Origin: Candidatus Nomurabacteria bacterium RIFCSPHIGHO2_01_FULL_39_10
GTDB lineage: Bacteria > Patescibacteriota > Minisyncoccia > Phycocordibacterales > UBA9973
Assembly: GCA_001786805.1 (NCBI GenBank)
Contig: MFTJ01000047.1
Span: forward strand, 1-23,034
Direction of reading: 5' to 3'
DNA: 23,034 bases
Part shown: positions 13,713 through 20,422 of the stretch, piece after piece
Position numbering within the stretch: the stretch's first letter is position 1
Layout: the number at the start of each line of letters is the position of its first letter
Translations under genes and position numbers: made by a program
Notes under the pieces: model-generated
Database searches by the model: none
What the model saw: the letters and a program-made list of their open reading frames with translations, nothing else
What the model was told of the DNA's origin: nothing

Positions 13713-14273
13713 CTAAAGATTAAAGGACTTTTCTAGTAAATCTCTATTCGTAATGTCGCAAGCTAGGATAAAATGAACATACTTACCTATCCCCCAATAA
13801 TTGGCTATAAAATCAATTTCTTTTTGGCATGGATATGGATATACCCATACGCTGTCATTGAATCTGACACAACCAAGTTCTTTCATTTTCTCACGCAACG
13901 AATCCCGAGCGGCTCTTTTCTTCTCAGGAATATCAAAAACGATTACTCGGAAATTTCTATCCCATATTCTTGGTTCTTTAATCTTCAACTCCTCATAATT
14001 GAATCGTAAAAATATTTCTCTGCCATTTTCCGTGAGGAAAATTTTATGATAGTCGCCATCTTCTTTAATTTCAATTAATTTTTGTTTTCTTAGTTTTATA
14101 AAATAAGAGGAAACATTCTTGGGTTTTTTGTTTAAACCGAAAATTTCTTTTACTAGTAATTTTGTAATCCCATAGCTTGTTCTGCGATTTGATAGAGCAA
14201 CTGTTATGCCTACTCCGAAACCCAAAGCACGAATTATTTTCCCGCTATTTGATTCTTTATCAATAATTCTCAT
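13713..14273 (-). CDS. PaaX-like transcription regulator with Cas2-like C-terminal domain
   Basis: I read 186 residues from ATG 14271-14273 (a TTG at 14295-14297 is also open). Residues about 1-90 look like a winged helix: SGKIIRALGFGVGITVALSNRR, then NVSSYFIKLRKQKLIEIKEDGDYHKIFLTENG (recognition helix and wing). Residues about 105-186 match the Cas2-like/PaaX C-terminal ferredoxin fold: FRVIVFDIPEKKRAARDSLREKMKELG, with Asp114 at the position of the Cas2 metal ligand, then DSVWVYPYPCQKEI. CPR genomes carry many such proteins, often labelled Cas2, but no cas1 or repeat array is here. A near-palindrome over its predicted start site, repeated before the 2H gene, suggests autoregulation and control of that neighbour. 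Confidence 0.78.
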   Translation of the reverse strand: MRIIDKESNSGKIIRALGFGVGITVALSNRRTSYGITKLLVKEIFGLNKKPKNVSSYFIKLRKQKLIEIKEDGDYHKIFLTENGREIFLRFNYEELKIKEPRIWDRNFRVIVFDIPEKKRAARDSLREKMKELGCVRFNDSVWVYPYPCQKEIDFIANYWGIGKYVHFILACDITNRDLLEKSFNL

Positions 14274-14320
14274 TTTTCCATGATAACATAATGGCAACGG
14301 CCGTGTCTATTGTATTATTA
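14274..14320 (-). promoter_or_regulatory. Promoter and operator before the PaaX/Cas2-like gene (site A)
   Basis: On the minus strand TACAAT (14309-14314) is followed by ACGGCCGT, a perfect 8-bp palindrome inside a longer imperfect one, and then ATGTTATCAT, one base off a palindrome, directly before the ATG at 14273. Over about 45 bases it matches site B closely. Confidence 0.6.
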
Positions 14321-14332
14321 TCTAATATACTA

Positions 14333-17300
14333 TTATTTTACAACAAAATTCCTGAGTTCTGAAATTATAGGTTCGGCAGTTGCGTCATTTATATCTTCCG
14401 GTTTTATTTTACACTTCGCAAAAATTTGTTTTTCTATTTCTTTTAAAGCATTTTCAAAAGCATAGCGCTCTGGAGTATTTTCTTTGTGGTGTGTATAACG
14501 CTTTCGTAAATCTGCAAAACGCCCCTCTAGACTCACAATCCCAAAAGGACTCACGCGATCATCGCAATATTGGACAATCTTTTTACCAAAATCATTTTGC
14601 AAAACATTTTTTGGCGCACCCAGAAAACTAACCGCATTTATTAATTCTACAACTTGATCACTCACTCCAATTTCCTGCGCAATTTTACGATGAATCGCAT
14701 CTTCCTTGTCGCCGTATTTTTTTATGTACTCTTGTTTGACATTCTGCCAATAAGGAATATCTTCTGGTTTCATCATCGCAAAAGAAGCATCCCATCTAAA
14801 TTTCACAATATTCCCCATGTCGTGCAACAAGCACGCAGTTATTATCTCCTCTTTCGGAAGAGGCTCGTCAAAATTGTCGCAAATCATAGTGGCAACAGCC
14901 GCCACCCGCAGCATATGCTCCTGCAAGTTCAGCATTATTTTGTAAATTTTATATATCGTTGCAATTGAAAGCGCCATTTTGTCGCCAGGCGCGAGATTTA
15001 ATTCTTTTCTTTTCTCCTGAATGGAACGCATAAATTCCCGATAGTTCCCTTCGGCTTTAAGCTCGGGAGTAATGTTTGTATCAAGTTTTATCTCATACTC
15101 TATATCATCATTGTATTTAATTTCTTTAACATTCACCTCATCTTTCATGATATTGAAATAGCTATTGTCAGGGAAAGTTAATATATAATTGTGTTCCAGT
15201 TTGGAAAGTGGTTGACGAATTGGAATTTTTGCTTTTTGCCTCGCTTGAAGAGCTTTTGAGGCAACATCTCTCACCATTTCCATGTGACCCAAAACATCTT
15301 CGTCAATTTCTCCTGCAGATGGCCACTCGGTTAAATGCACGCTCTCTGCATCTTCGTTATTCTTCAATTTCAGCCAAATATCTTCCGCCGTAAAAGGCGC
15401 AAATGGTGCAATAATTTTCGCAATAGTTTTCAAAACAAAATATAAAGTCTGCTTAGCTTCTTTGTCTCCGTTTTTTATTCTTTCCCGCGATCGGCGCAAA
15501 TACCATACAGAAAGATCCTCCACAAAATTCTCAATCGGGCGAGAGGCTTCGTTCATATCATACGCTTCCATCCCTTTGATAACTTCGCTCACAAATTGAT
15601 TCAGTCTGGCAAAAATCCATTGGTCTAGAATGTTAGCAGGCTTTAGGCTATAGGCTATAGGCTCTAGAGACACATCTCTATATAATTCATAAAAGGAAAC
15701 TACATTGCCGAGCCGTCCGATTATTTTGCTCCCAATTTCCTGCACCGATTTTTCGGAAAAATTCGCATCTTCCCCTTTCATCAGCGGACTGGTCATCAGA
15801 TAAATACGCAAGGCGTCCACCCCGTATTTGTCTATGAATATCCAAGGGTCGGGATAATTCTTTTTGGATTTTGATATTTTCTGCCCGTCGGGGGCTAGGA
15901 GCGTTCCGGTAGTCACGACATTTTCAAACGGCGCGTGATTAAAAAGAATCGTCGAGACGACATGACTGTAATAAAACCAAGTTCTCGTCTGTGCGATATA
16001 TTCCGCCACAAAACCGGCTGGAAAATTATTCTTCTTCCATTTTGGATTCTCAAAAGGAAAATGATCCTGAGCAAAAGGCATCGAGCCGGATTCCAGCCAA
16101 GAGTCCAAAACTTCCGGCACTCTTATCATCTCGGATTTACATTTGCAAACAAGTTTTATGTTGTCTATATAAGGTCGGTGCAAATCCAATTCATAGTTTT
16201 TGTTGTGCGGAAGCGGAGCAAAGGCAAGTTCCTCCACTTCTCCGGTGTGAAGCATCTGCTGTTCCGTAAAATCCGCATAGGATAATCCGGCGGCTATTTC
16301 TTTTAAGATCCAGATTGGATTGCCATGCGAGATGATGACAATATTTTTGTTCTGAAATTTATTTTCCGCATCATAAATAAAATTGCCGACTCGTTCTGCA
16401 ACCAAACGATGCTCTTTTTCGTTGTATTCATGCAGTCTTTCTTCAATCACCATCTGTTTTTCGTCCAAACCAAGCTCCAATCTTAAAACTTCGGCGGTCT
16501 CCCGGGTGCGCAAAAATGGCGATGTAAAAATGAGGTCAATTTTTTTATTTTTCAATTTTTTAGCGGCGGTAATTGATTCTTTTTTCCCTTTGTCCGTCAA
16601 GTGATTGTTTGGGTCGCCTTTGGGGTCATCCAAATGCATTGCGTTATCCATAGCTTCCCCGTGCCGCATCACGAAATACCTGTTGCTGGACTTTTTTGTT
16701 TTTTCTTTCAGCTCGGCAAGTGAACTGATAAAAACTTTTTCCGCGCATTTTTGGCACTTCCACACAGGCAGGGGCGAAGCCCAGTAGCGGTTTCTGGAGA
16801 TATTCCAGTCCGGCGCGTTCTCCACTATATTTTTAAACCTCCCCTCTTTTAGATGCGCTGGCACCCAGTTCATAGCTTCCGCTTTTTTGATTATCTGTTT
16901 TTTAACTTTTTGGATATTTATAAACCAAGAAGGCAGAGCGTAAAAAATAATCGGCGTGTCACAGCGCATGCAGTGCGGATACGAGTGAATTATTTTTTCT
17001 TTATCAAAATAAGCTCTAGTTTTTTGCAAATATTTAATCACTTCAATATCGCTACGCAAATGCGCATCTTTGTCTTCGACTGTATCTTTTGGTTTTACTT
17101 TCAATCCCGCAAAATCCGTAACTTCAGACTTAAATCTGCCTGTTTCGTCCACATGAATAATCCAAGGAATACTGTGTTGCTTCGCCAAATTCATATCGTC
17201 CTCACCAAAAGCCGGCGCTTCATGAGCAATGCCCGTGCCTTTTTCTGTCGTCACAAAATCCGCATGCCAGACTTTCCAGATATTTTCTTTATTCGGCATT

Positions 17301-18211
17301 TCGACATTTTGATAATATGGAAAAACCGGTTTATATTTTTTGCCTACCAAATCTTTACTTTTCACTTCTCCCAACACAGCATACTCCTTGCCCTGTAACA
17401 CATTCTGTAATGTTTCTTTCGCTAAGACTAAAACATCATTCTTAACTTTTACCTTTACATAATCAATATTTTTATTCACCGCAATAGCAGTATTTCCGGG
17501 CAGAGTCCAAGGCGTAGTAGTCCAAGCCAAGAGATATGTCCCCGGTTCACTTTCTAATTCAAACTTCACATAAATAGAAATATCAGCGATATCTTTATAG
17601 CTGTTATCCATCGCTATTTCCGAATTCGCAATCGGCGTCTCGCATCGCGCGCAATACGCCAGCACTCGCACTCCTTCATATACAAGACCTTTTTTATTCA
17701 ACTCGCCAAACGCCCACCAAACGGATTCAATAAACGAATTGTCCATCGTCTTGTACCCGCCCTTGAAGTCCACCCATCGCCCGATACGTTCCACGCTCTT
17801 CTCCCAATCTTTGTCGTACTGCAAAACAAGACTCCGAGCATATTCCACAAATTTATCTATGCCGAGTTTTTCTATTTCCTTGTGTCCGGCGATGTTCAGT
17901 TCTTTTTCCACGATATTTTCAATCGGCAGTCCATGGCAATCCCAGCCCCATTTTCTAGGCACATGATATCCGCGCATAGTCTGATAGCGTCCCACCACAT
18001 CTTTGGCGGTACTGCCCAAAATATGCCCGTAATGCATCAGCCCCGTGGCAAAAGGCGGACCGTCGTAAAAAACATAATTCCGCTTAAGTTTTCCATTGGG
18101 CGTTTTTTTACTTAAAGACTTTTCAAAAATTTTATTCTCGCGCCAAAATTCCAAAACCGCTTCTTCGCGCTTTGCCGCGTCACTCTTTAAATTTTCTTTT
18201 TCGTCTTTCAT
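14333..18211 (-). CDS. ileS: Isoleucyl-tRNA synthetase fused to histidine-phosphatase and HD domains
   Basis: I read 1292 residues from ATG 18209-18211. A TTG at 18251-18253 would extend into the T-box terminator. The class I core has PPFATGLMHYGHILGS (HIGH) and GQKISKSKKNYPDP (KMSKS); the editing domain has TTPWTLPGNTAIAV and HEAPAFGEDDMNLA. Between the first Cys pair (WKCQKCAEKV) and LDLHRPYIDNIKL a complete histidine-phosphatase domain is inserted (about 508-665): VMRHGEA with His517, SPFLRTRETA, and ISHGNP with His629. After the anticodon domain, around LAPGDKMALSI (about 1075), the protein becomes an HD-domain phosphohydrolase with His1099, His1130-Asp1131 (LLHDMGN) and Asp1217/1218. All expected catalytic residues of both extra domains are present. 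Context: a T-box leader upstream, the PaaX/Cas2-like gene downstream. Confidence 0.95.
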   Translation of the reverse strand: MKDEKENLKSDAAKREEAVLEFWRENKIFEKSLSKKTPNGKLKRNYVFYDGPPFATGLMHYGHILGSTAKDVVGRYQTMRGYHVPRKWGWDCHGLPIENIVEKELNIAGHKEIEKLGIDKFVEYARSLVLQYDKDWEKSVERIGRWVDFKGGYKTMDNSFIESVWWAFGELNKKGLVYEGVRVLAYCARCETPIANSEIAMDNSYKDIADISIYVKFELESEPGTYLLAWTTTPWTLPGNTAIAVNKNIDYVKVKVKNDVLVLAKETLQNVLQGKEYAVLGEVKSKDLVGKKYKPVFPYYQNVEMPNKENIWKVWHADFVTTEKGTGIAHEAPAFGEDDMNLAKQHSIPWIIHVDETGRFKSEVTDFAGLKVKPKDTVEDKDAHLRSDIEVIKYLQKTRAYFDKEKIIHSYPHCMRCDTPIIFYALPSWFINIQKVKKQIIKKAEAMNWVPAHLKEGRFKNIVENAPDWNISRNRYWASPLPVWKCQKCAEKVFISSLAELKEKTKKSSNRYFVMRHGEAMDNAMHLDDPKGDPNNHLTDKGKKESITAAKKLKNKKIDLIFTSPFLRTRETAEVLRLELGLDEKQMVIEERLHEYNEKEHRLVAERVGNFIYDAENKFQNKNIVIISHGNPIWILKEIAAGLSYADFTEQQMLHTGEVEELAFAPLPHNKNYELDLHRPYIDNIKLVCKCKSEMIRVPEVLDSWLESGSMPFAQDHFPFENPKWKKNNFPAGFVAEYIAQTRTWFYYSHVVSTILFNHAPFENVVTTGTLLAPDGQKISKSKKNYPDPWIFIDKYGVDALRIYLMTSPLMKGEDANFSEKSVQEIGSKIIGRLGNVVSFYELYRDVSLEPIAYSLKPANILDQWIFARLNQFVSEVIKGMEAYDMNEASRPIENFVEDLSVWYLRRSRERIKNGDKEAKQTLYFVLKTIAKIIAPFAPFTAEDIWLKLKNNEDAESVHLTEWPSAGEIDEDVLGHMEMVRDVASKALQARQKAKIPIRQPLSKLEHNYILTFPDNSYFNIMKDEVNVKEIKYNDDIEYEIKLDTNITPELKAEGNYREFMRSIQEKRKELNLAPGDKMALSIATIYKIYKIMLNLQEHMLRVAAVATMICDNFDEPLPKEEIITACLLHDMGNIVKFRWDASFAMMKPEDIPYWQNVKQEYIKKYGDKEDAIHRKIAQEIGVSDQVVELINAVSFLGAPKNVLQNDFGKKIVQYCDDRVSPFGIVSLEGRFADLRKRYTHHKENTPERYAFENALKEIEKQIFAKCKIKPEDINDATAEPIISELRNFVVK
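15636..15663 (-). repeat. Heptanucleotide tandem array inside ileS
   Basis: On the minus strand the four units are AGCCTAT, AGCCTAT, AGCCTAA and AGCCTGC, giving the peptide EPIAYSLKPA in the linker before the anticodon-binding domain. Seven is not a multiple of three, so gain or loss of one unit would shift the reading frame. Confidence 0.7.
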
Positions 18212-18415
18212 AAATTTATCAAATAAAAAACCCGTCCCTGTACAACAATTCAAAATTGCTATACAAGGACGAGTTTCTCACCCGTGGTACCACCTTTGTT
18301 GCTTCTCATTTAATGGGTTCTAAGACTAGCAAGAACGGTTCTAGCTAGTGTTCTTCCCAAAGCTTGCCCCGATTTTATATCGAGGCGAAAGGGTGATTTC
18401 CCCTTCAACGCTTGT
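18212..18415 (-). promoter_or_regulatory. T-box leader of ileS with ultra-short Stem I
   Basis: The transcript predicted to start near 18415 contains, in order, a 7-bp hairpin (18387-18406) whose 6-base loop AAAUCA holds the codon AUC; an 8-bp stem GCCUCGAU/AUCGGGGC (18366-18386); a long hairpin at 18326-18348; the T-box sequence AAGGTGGTACCACGG (18282-18296); and an intrinsic terminator (18225-18273). UGGU in the T-box matches a tRNA ending ACCA, as tRNA-Ile does, and AUC matches its GAU anticodon. Uncharged tRNA-Ile should stabilise the antiterminator and switch ileS on. The standard long Stem I with its distal loops is missing, as in the ultra-short class described mainly in Actinobacteria ileS. 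Class and specifier assignment are my reading of the fold. Confidence 0.82.
18225..18273 (-). terminator. T-box terminator
   Basis: CTCGTCC (18267-18273) pairs with GGACGGG (18231-18237) and the stem continues with TTGTA/TACAG and GCAATT/AATTGT. Six T follow on the minus strand (18225-18230). The first arm overlaps the antiterminator. Confidence 0.88.
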
Positions 18416-18421
18416 GTATAG

Positions 18422-18430
18422 AGTATAACA
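18422..18430 (-). promoter_or_regulatory. Extended -10 promoter of the ileS leader
   Basis: TGT-TATACT on the minus strand, with only a T-rich stretch at the -35 position, lies 19 bases after the small-RNA terminator. It predicts transcription from about 18415. Confidence 0.5.
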
Positions 18431-18447
18431 CAGGATATGTTAAAAAT

Positions 18448-18496
18448 AAAAAAAATGCGCCAAGCCTGTTACCTGTTGTGGGTGTAGACTGGCGCA
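18448..18496 (-). terminator. Intrinsic terminator of the candidate small RNA
   Basis: TGCGCCA (18490-18496) and TGGCGCA (18456-18462) pair over 7 bp around a 27-base loop, followed by eight T. The inner loop could add weak pairs. Confidence 0.75.
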
Positions 18497-18612
18497 CTTG
18501 CCCTCCCATTGGGGGAGGGCGGATCCCGCTCAAGTGGTAATTTTCGGGGGTGGGGATTTAGTAAGACTTTTAACCCCACGCGCAGATTTCCCGAAAAATC
18601 CATTTGAGCGAT
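18449..18612 (-). ncRNA. Candidate structured small RNA, about 164 nt
   Basis: The RNA is bounded by a near-consensus promoter and a T8 terminator. Its 5' part (18610 to about 18526) folds into one long hairpin: CGCUCAA/UUGAGCG, UGG/CCA, a run ending UCGGG/CCCGA, a 10-nt one-sided internal loop, then GUGGGG/CCCCAC with an 18-nt end loop. A second hairpin, GCCCTCCC/GGGAGGGC, and the terminator follow. There is no open frame of note. The size and the long bulged hairpin recall 6S RNA, but the closing geometry differs and I cannot confirm a family. It ends about 35 bases before the ileS leader starts. Confidence 0.6.
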
Positions 18613-18618
18613 TTGGCA

Positions 18619-18647
18619 ATCATACTACGAAGTCCTTAATCTGTCAA
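18619..18647 (-). promoter_or_regulatory. Near-consensus sigma70 promoter of the small RNA
   Basis: TTGACA (18642-18647), exactly 17 bases, then TATGAT (18619-18624) on the minus strand. This is the best promoter in the window, and the predicted start (about 18612) falls two bases before the long hairpin. Confidence 0.8.
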
Positions 18648-18652
18648 TGCTG

Positions 18653-18702
18653 TGTACAGTTACCCATATGAGGTGACTGTACAGTTACCCATATGAGGTG
18701 AC
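18653..18702 (+). repeat. Two perfect 25-bp tandem units
   Basis: Units 18653-18677 and 18678-18702 are identical (starting TGTACAGTTACCCATATGAG). Each ends GGTGAC, which resembles the terminal repeat of the adjoining insertion-sequence remnant, so the duplication may mark repeated IS ends. Confidence 0.85.
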
Positions 18703-18711
18703 ACTTTAGAA

Positions 18712-19034
18712 GAATTGGGGTGACAAAGGTTAACCATCTTAATTTAAAAGGCAAAATCCTTAAAAATAATATGGCAAACAAGAATCAAAGTGCTACGTAT
18801 CCGTCCAACCACGAAAAATGAAATTGTTGGTGAAAAGAAGATTCAATCTTGATATTTCCACCACTATCATTTACAAGCTGTACAAAAAGAAAGGACTGAT
18901 CAGAAGACCACAGAAGAGATTGCCCTGGTACAAGTCGCTCAAAGACCCTGTAATACCCAAAGTTCCGGGTGATGTGGCACAAGTCGAGAAACTTAATTAT
19001 TATTTATCCACAGTGTCACCCTTGAAGGTTAACT
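18712..19034 (+). mobile_element. Decayed insertion sequence between map and the small RNA
   Basis: The ends carry related inverted sequences: GGGGTGACAAAGGTTAAC on the left (18717-18734) and, read inward from the right, GTTAACCTTCAAGGGTGACA (19014-19033). Between them is only about 300 bp with a broken transposase frame, so most of the element has been deleted. The right end supplies the stop codon of map. Confidence 0.6.
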
Positions 19035-19036
19035 AA
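18771..19036 (+). pseudogene. Transposase fragment, IS481/IS3-like
   Basis: A short frame from ATG 18771 (MANKNQSATYPSNHEK) stops at 18819-18821. In another frame from 18818 runs KRRFNLDISTTIIYKLYKKKGLIRR and KRLPWYKSLKDPVIPKVPGDVAQVE. This is the helix-turn-helix-to-catalytic-core linker typical of IS481-type DDE transposases in CPR genomes, where DVAQVDT begins the catalytic domain. Here the first Asp of the catalytic core is gone and the frame ends within 20 codons. It is a frameshifted and truncated remnant with no activity expected. Confidence 0.75.
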
Positions 19037-19808
19037 AGGTTTGAGTCAAAATTTTCGCCTCAGTTTCAGTAATCAAAATAGTATGCTCAAAATGCGCGCT
19101 GTTTTTACCGTCGGCTGTACGGAAAGTATAGCCATCCTCGTCTATCGTCACATTTTTGGCGCCATTGTTCAGCATCGGCTCTATGGCGACAACCATGCCA
19201 GCCACCAGTTTTTCCCCCTTCCCCGCCTTGCCAAAATTCGGAATATATGGGTCCTCGTGTATTGCCCTGCCCACACCATGCCCTGAGAGAACTTCCACAA
19301 TGCCATATTTCCCTTGTGAACGAACAAAGCTCTCTACAGCATAACCAATATCCCCCACTGTGTTTCCCGCTTGCGCCGCATCAATGCCCACTTGTAAAGC
19401 TCGCTCGGTCACTTCCATAAGTTTTTGACTTTCGATGCTGACTTTGCCGATGGGTACTGTAATCGCCATGTCGGTAAAAAGACCTTTGTGTTTCAGACCT
19501 AAATCAAGCGAGACGATATCGCCTTCTTTAAAAATTCTTTTTTTATTTGGAATACCGTGCACAACTTCATCGTTCACGGAAACACACAGCGACGCTGGAA
19601 AAGGAAATTTCGCTCCCGCCGGCCGATAATTCAAAAAAGCCGGAGTGTCGCCCATTTCATGAATTAATTTCTCCGCATATAAATCAAGCTCTTTGGTGGA
19701 AATTCCGGGAACTACTTTTTCTTTCACTTTGTAAAGCACCTCCGCCAAATGTTTGCCACCCTCGCGTAGTATTTCTATCTCTTCCTGTGTTTTAATTATT
19801 ACTGGCAT
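19029..19808 (-). CDS. map: Methionine aminopeptidase, type I
   Basis: The 259-residue pita-bread enzyme removes the initiator Met from nascent proteins. The metal ligands are all present: Asp in SLDLGLKHKGLFTDMA (two), His in LSGHGVGRAIHEDP, Glu in AIEPMLN and Glu in SAHFEHTILIT. FLNYRPAGAKFPFPASLCVSVNDEVVHGIP is the substrate-binding entry. It follows adk with one base between stop and start (19809), the classic secY-adk-map arrangement. The final residues ILTQTFS and the stop lie at the border of the insertion-sequence remnant, whose GGTTAAC provides the TAA, so the original C-terminus may have differed slightly. Confidence 0.96.
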   Translation of the reverse strand: MPVIIKTQEEIEILREGGKHLAEVLYKVKEKVVPGISTKELDLYAEKLIHEMGDTPAFLNYRPAGAKFPFPASLCVSVNDEVVHGIPNKKRIFKEGDIVSLDLGLKHKGLFTDMAITVPIGKVSIESQKLMEVTERALQVGIDAAQAGNTVGDIGYAVESFVRSQGKYGIVEVLSGHGVGRAIHEDPYIPNFGKAGKGEKLVAGMVVAIEPMLNNGAKNVTIDEDGYTFRTADGKNSAHFEHTILITETEAKILTQTFS

Positions 19809-19809
19809 G

Positions 19810-20400
19810 TTATTGAAACCCTAAAGCAGAGATTATGTCTTTATGTACATTTTCTACTGTTTGCTCGCCGTTGATTGTGTAAATGGTGTAACTAGCTTTT
19901 CCCTTAAAATAGTTCATGGCAGGTATTACCTGATTTACATATTCATCAAATCTTTTTTTTATGCCTTCAGGAGTATCATCATGCCTAGCTCGCAAAAGAT
20001 TTCTTTTCATTGCCTCTTCTTTACCAACTTCAATATAAATAATTTTGATATTTTCTCTTTTGTAAAACTTCATCATATTTTCAAAGCTTTGAGATTGAGC
20101 CACAGCGCGAGGATACCCATCAATAATTAAATGGCTGTTTTTAGTTAAAGATGAAATGAGCATATTTGCAACAATTGCATCTGGGAAAAAACCAGGCTGA
20201 AGTTCGCCCCTAGAGACAGAATCTTTCATCAACTCTGCCGTATAACTGCCGGATTCTATAATCTTCCGAAATTCGTTCCCGGGATATGCATAAATACAAG
20301 GTAGTCCATCTTTAGCTTTTAAAAACTCCATCAGCAATTTCACCTGAGTCCCCTTGCCGGAACCGACTATTCCAAAAAACACGAAAGTTGAACTTTCCAT
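19810..20400 (-). CDS. adk: Adenylate kinase
   Basis: The 196-residue P-loop kinase interconverts ATP, AMP and ADP. GIVGSGKGTQ (about 10-19) is the Walker A loop. FRKIIESGSYTAELMKDSVSRGE is the AMP-binding region, and LIIDGYPRAVAQ matches the DGFPR motif. RARHDDTPEGIKKRFDEY is the Arg-rich closing segment. The LID is of the short type without a zinc finger. It sits in its expected place before map but is separated from secY by an oppositely oriented paralogue whose start codon is only 22 bases away (ATG 20398-20400 versus 20423). It therefore cannot be read from the secY promoter without antisense transcription and must have its own promoter. Confidence 0.93.
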   Translation of the reverse strand: MESSTFVFFGIVGSGKGTQVKLLMEFLKAKDGLPCIYAYPGNEFRKIIESGSYTAELMKDSVSRGELQPGFFPDAIVANMLISSLTKNSHLIIDGYPRAVAQSQSFENMMKFYKRENIKIIYIEVGKEEAMKRNLLRARHDDTPEGIKKRFDEYVNQVIPAMNYFKGKASYTIYTINGEQTVENVHKDIISALGFQ

Positions 20401-20422
20401 GGATTTACTATATCATAAACAT

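Noticed and set aside
13713..14273. A cas2 gene marking a CRISPR-Cas locus
   Set aside because: The Cas2-like fold is fused to an N-terminal winged helix as in PaaX, and there is no cas1, effector or repeat-spacer array in the window.
18251..18253. TTG as the ileS start codon
   Set aside because: It lies within the T-box terminator region. The ATG at 18209-18211 after the terminator starts where IleRS homology begins.
18449..18612. SRP RNA, tmRNA or RNase P RNA identity for the small RNA
   Set aside because: I could not find the SRP GGAAG/AGCAG tetraloop region, a tmRNA-like tRNA end, or RNase P core motifs, and the length does not fit the last two.
18818..19036. An intact 72-residue plus-strand protein
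   Set aside because: The sequence is a transposase piece lacking its N-terminus and catalytic core, so it is listed as a pseudogene.
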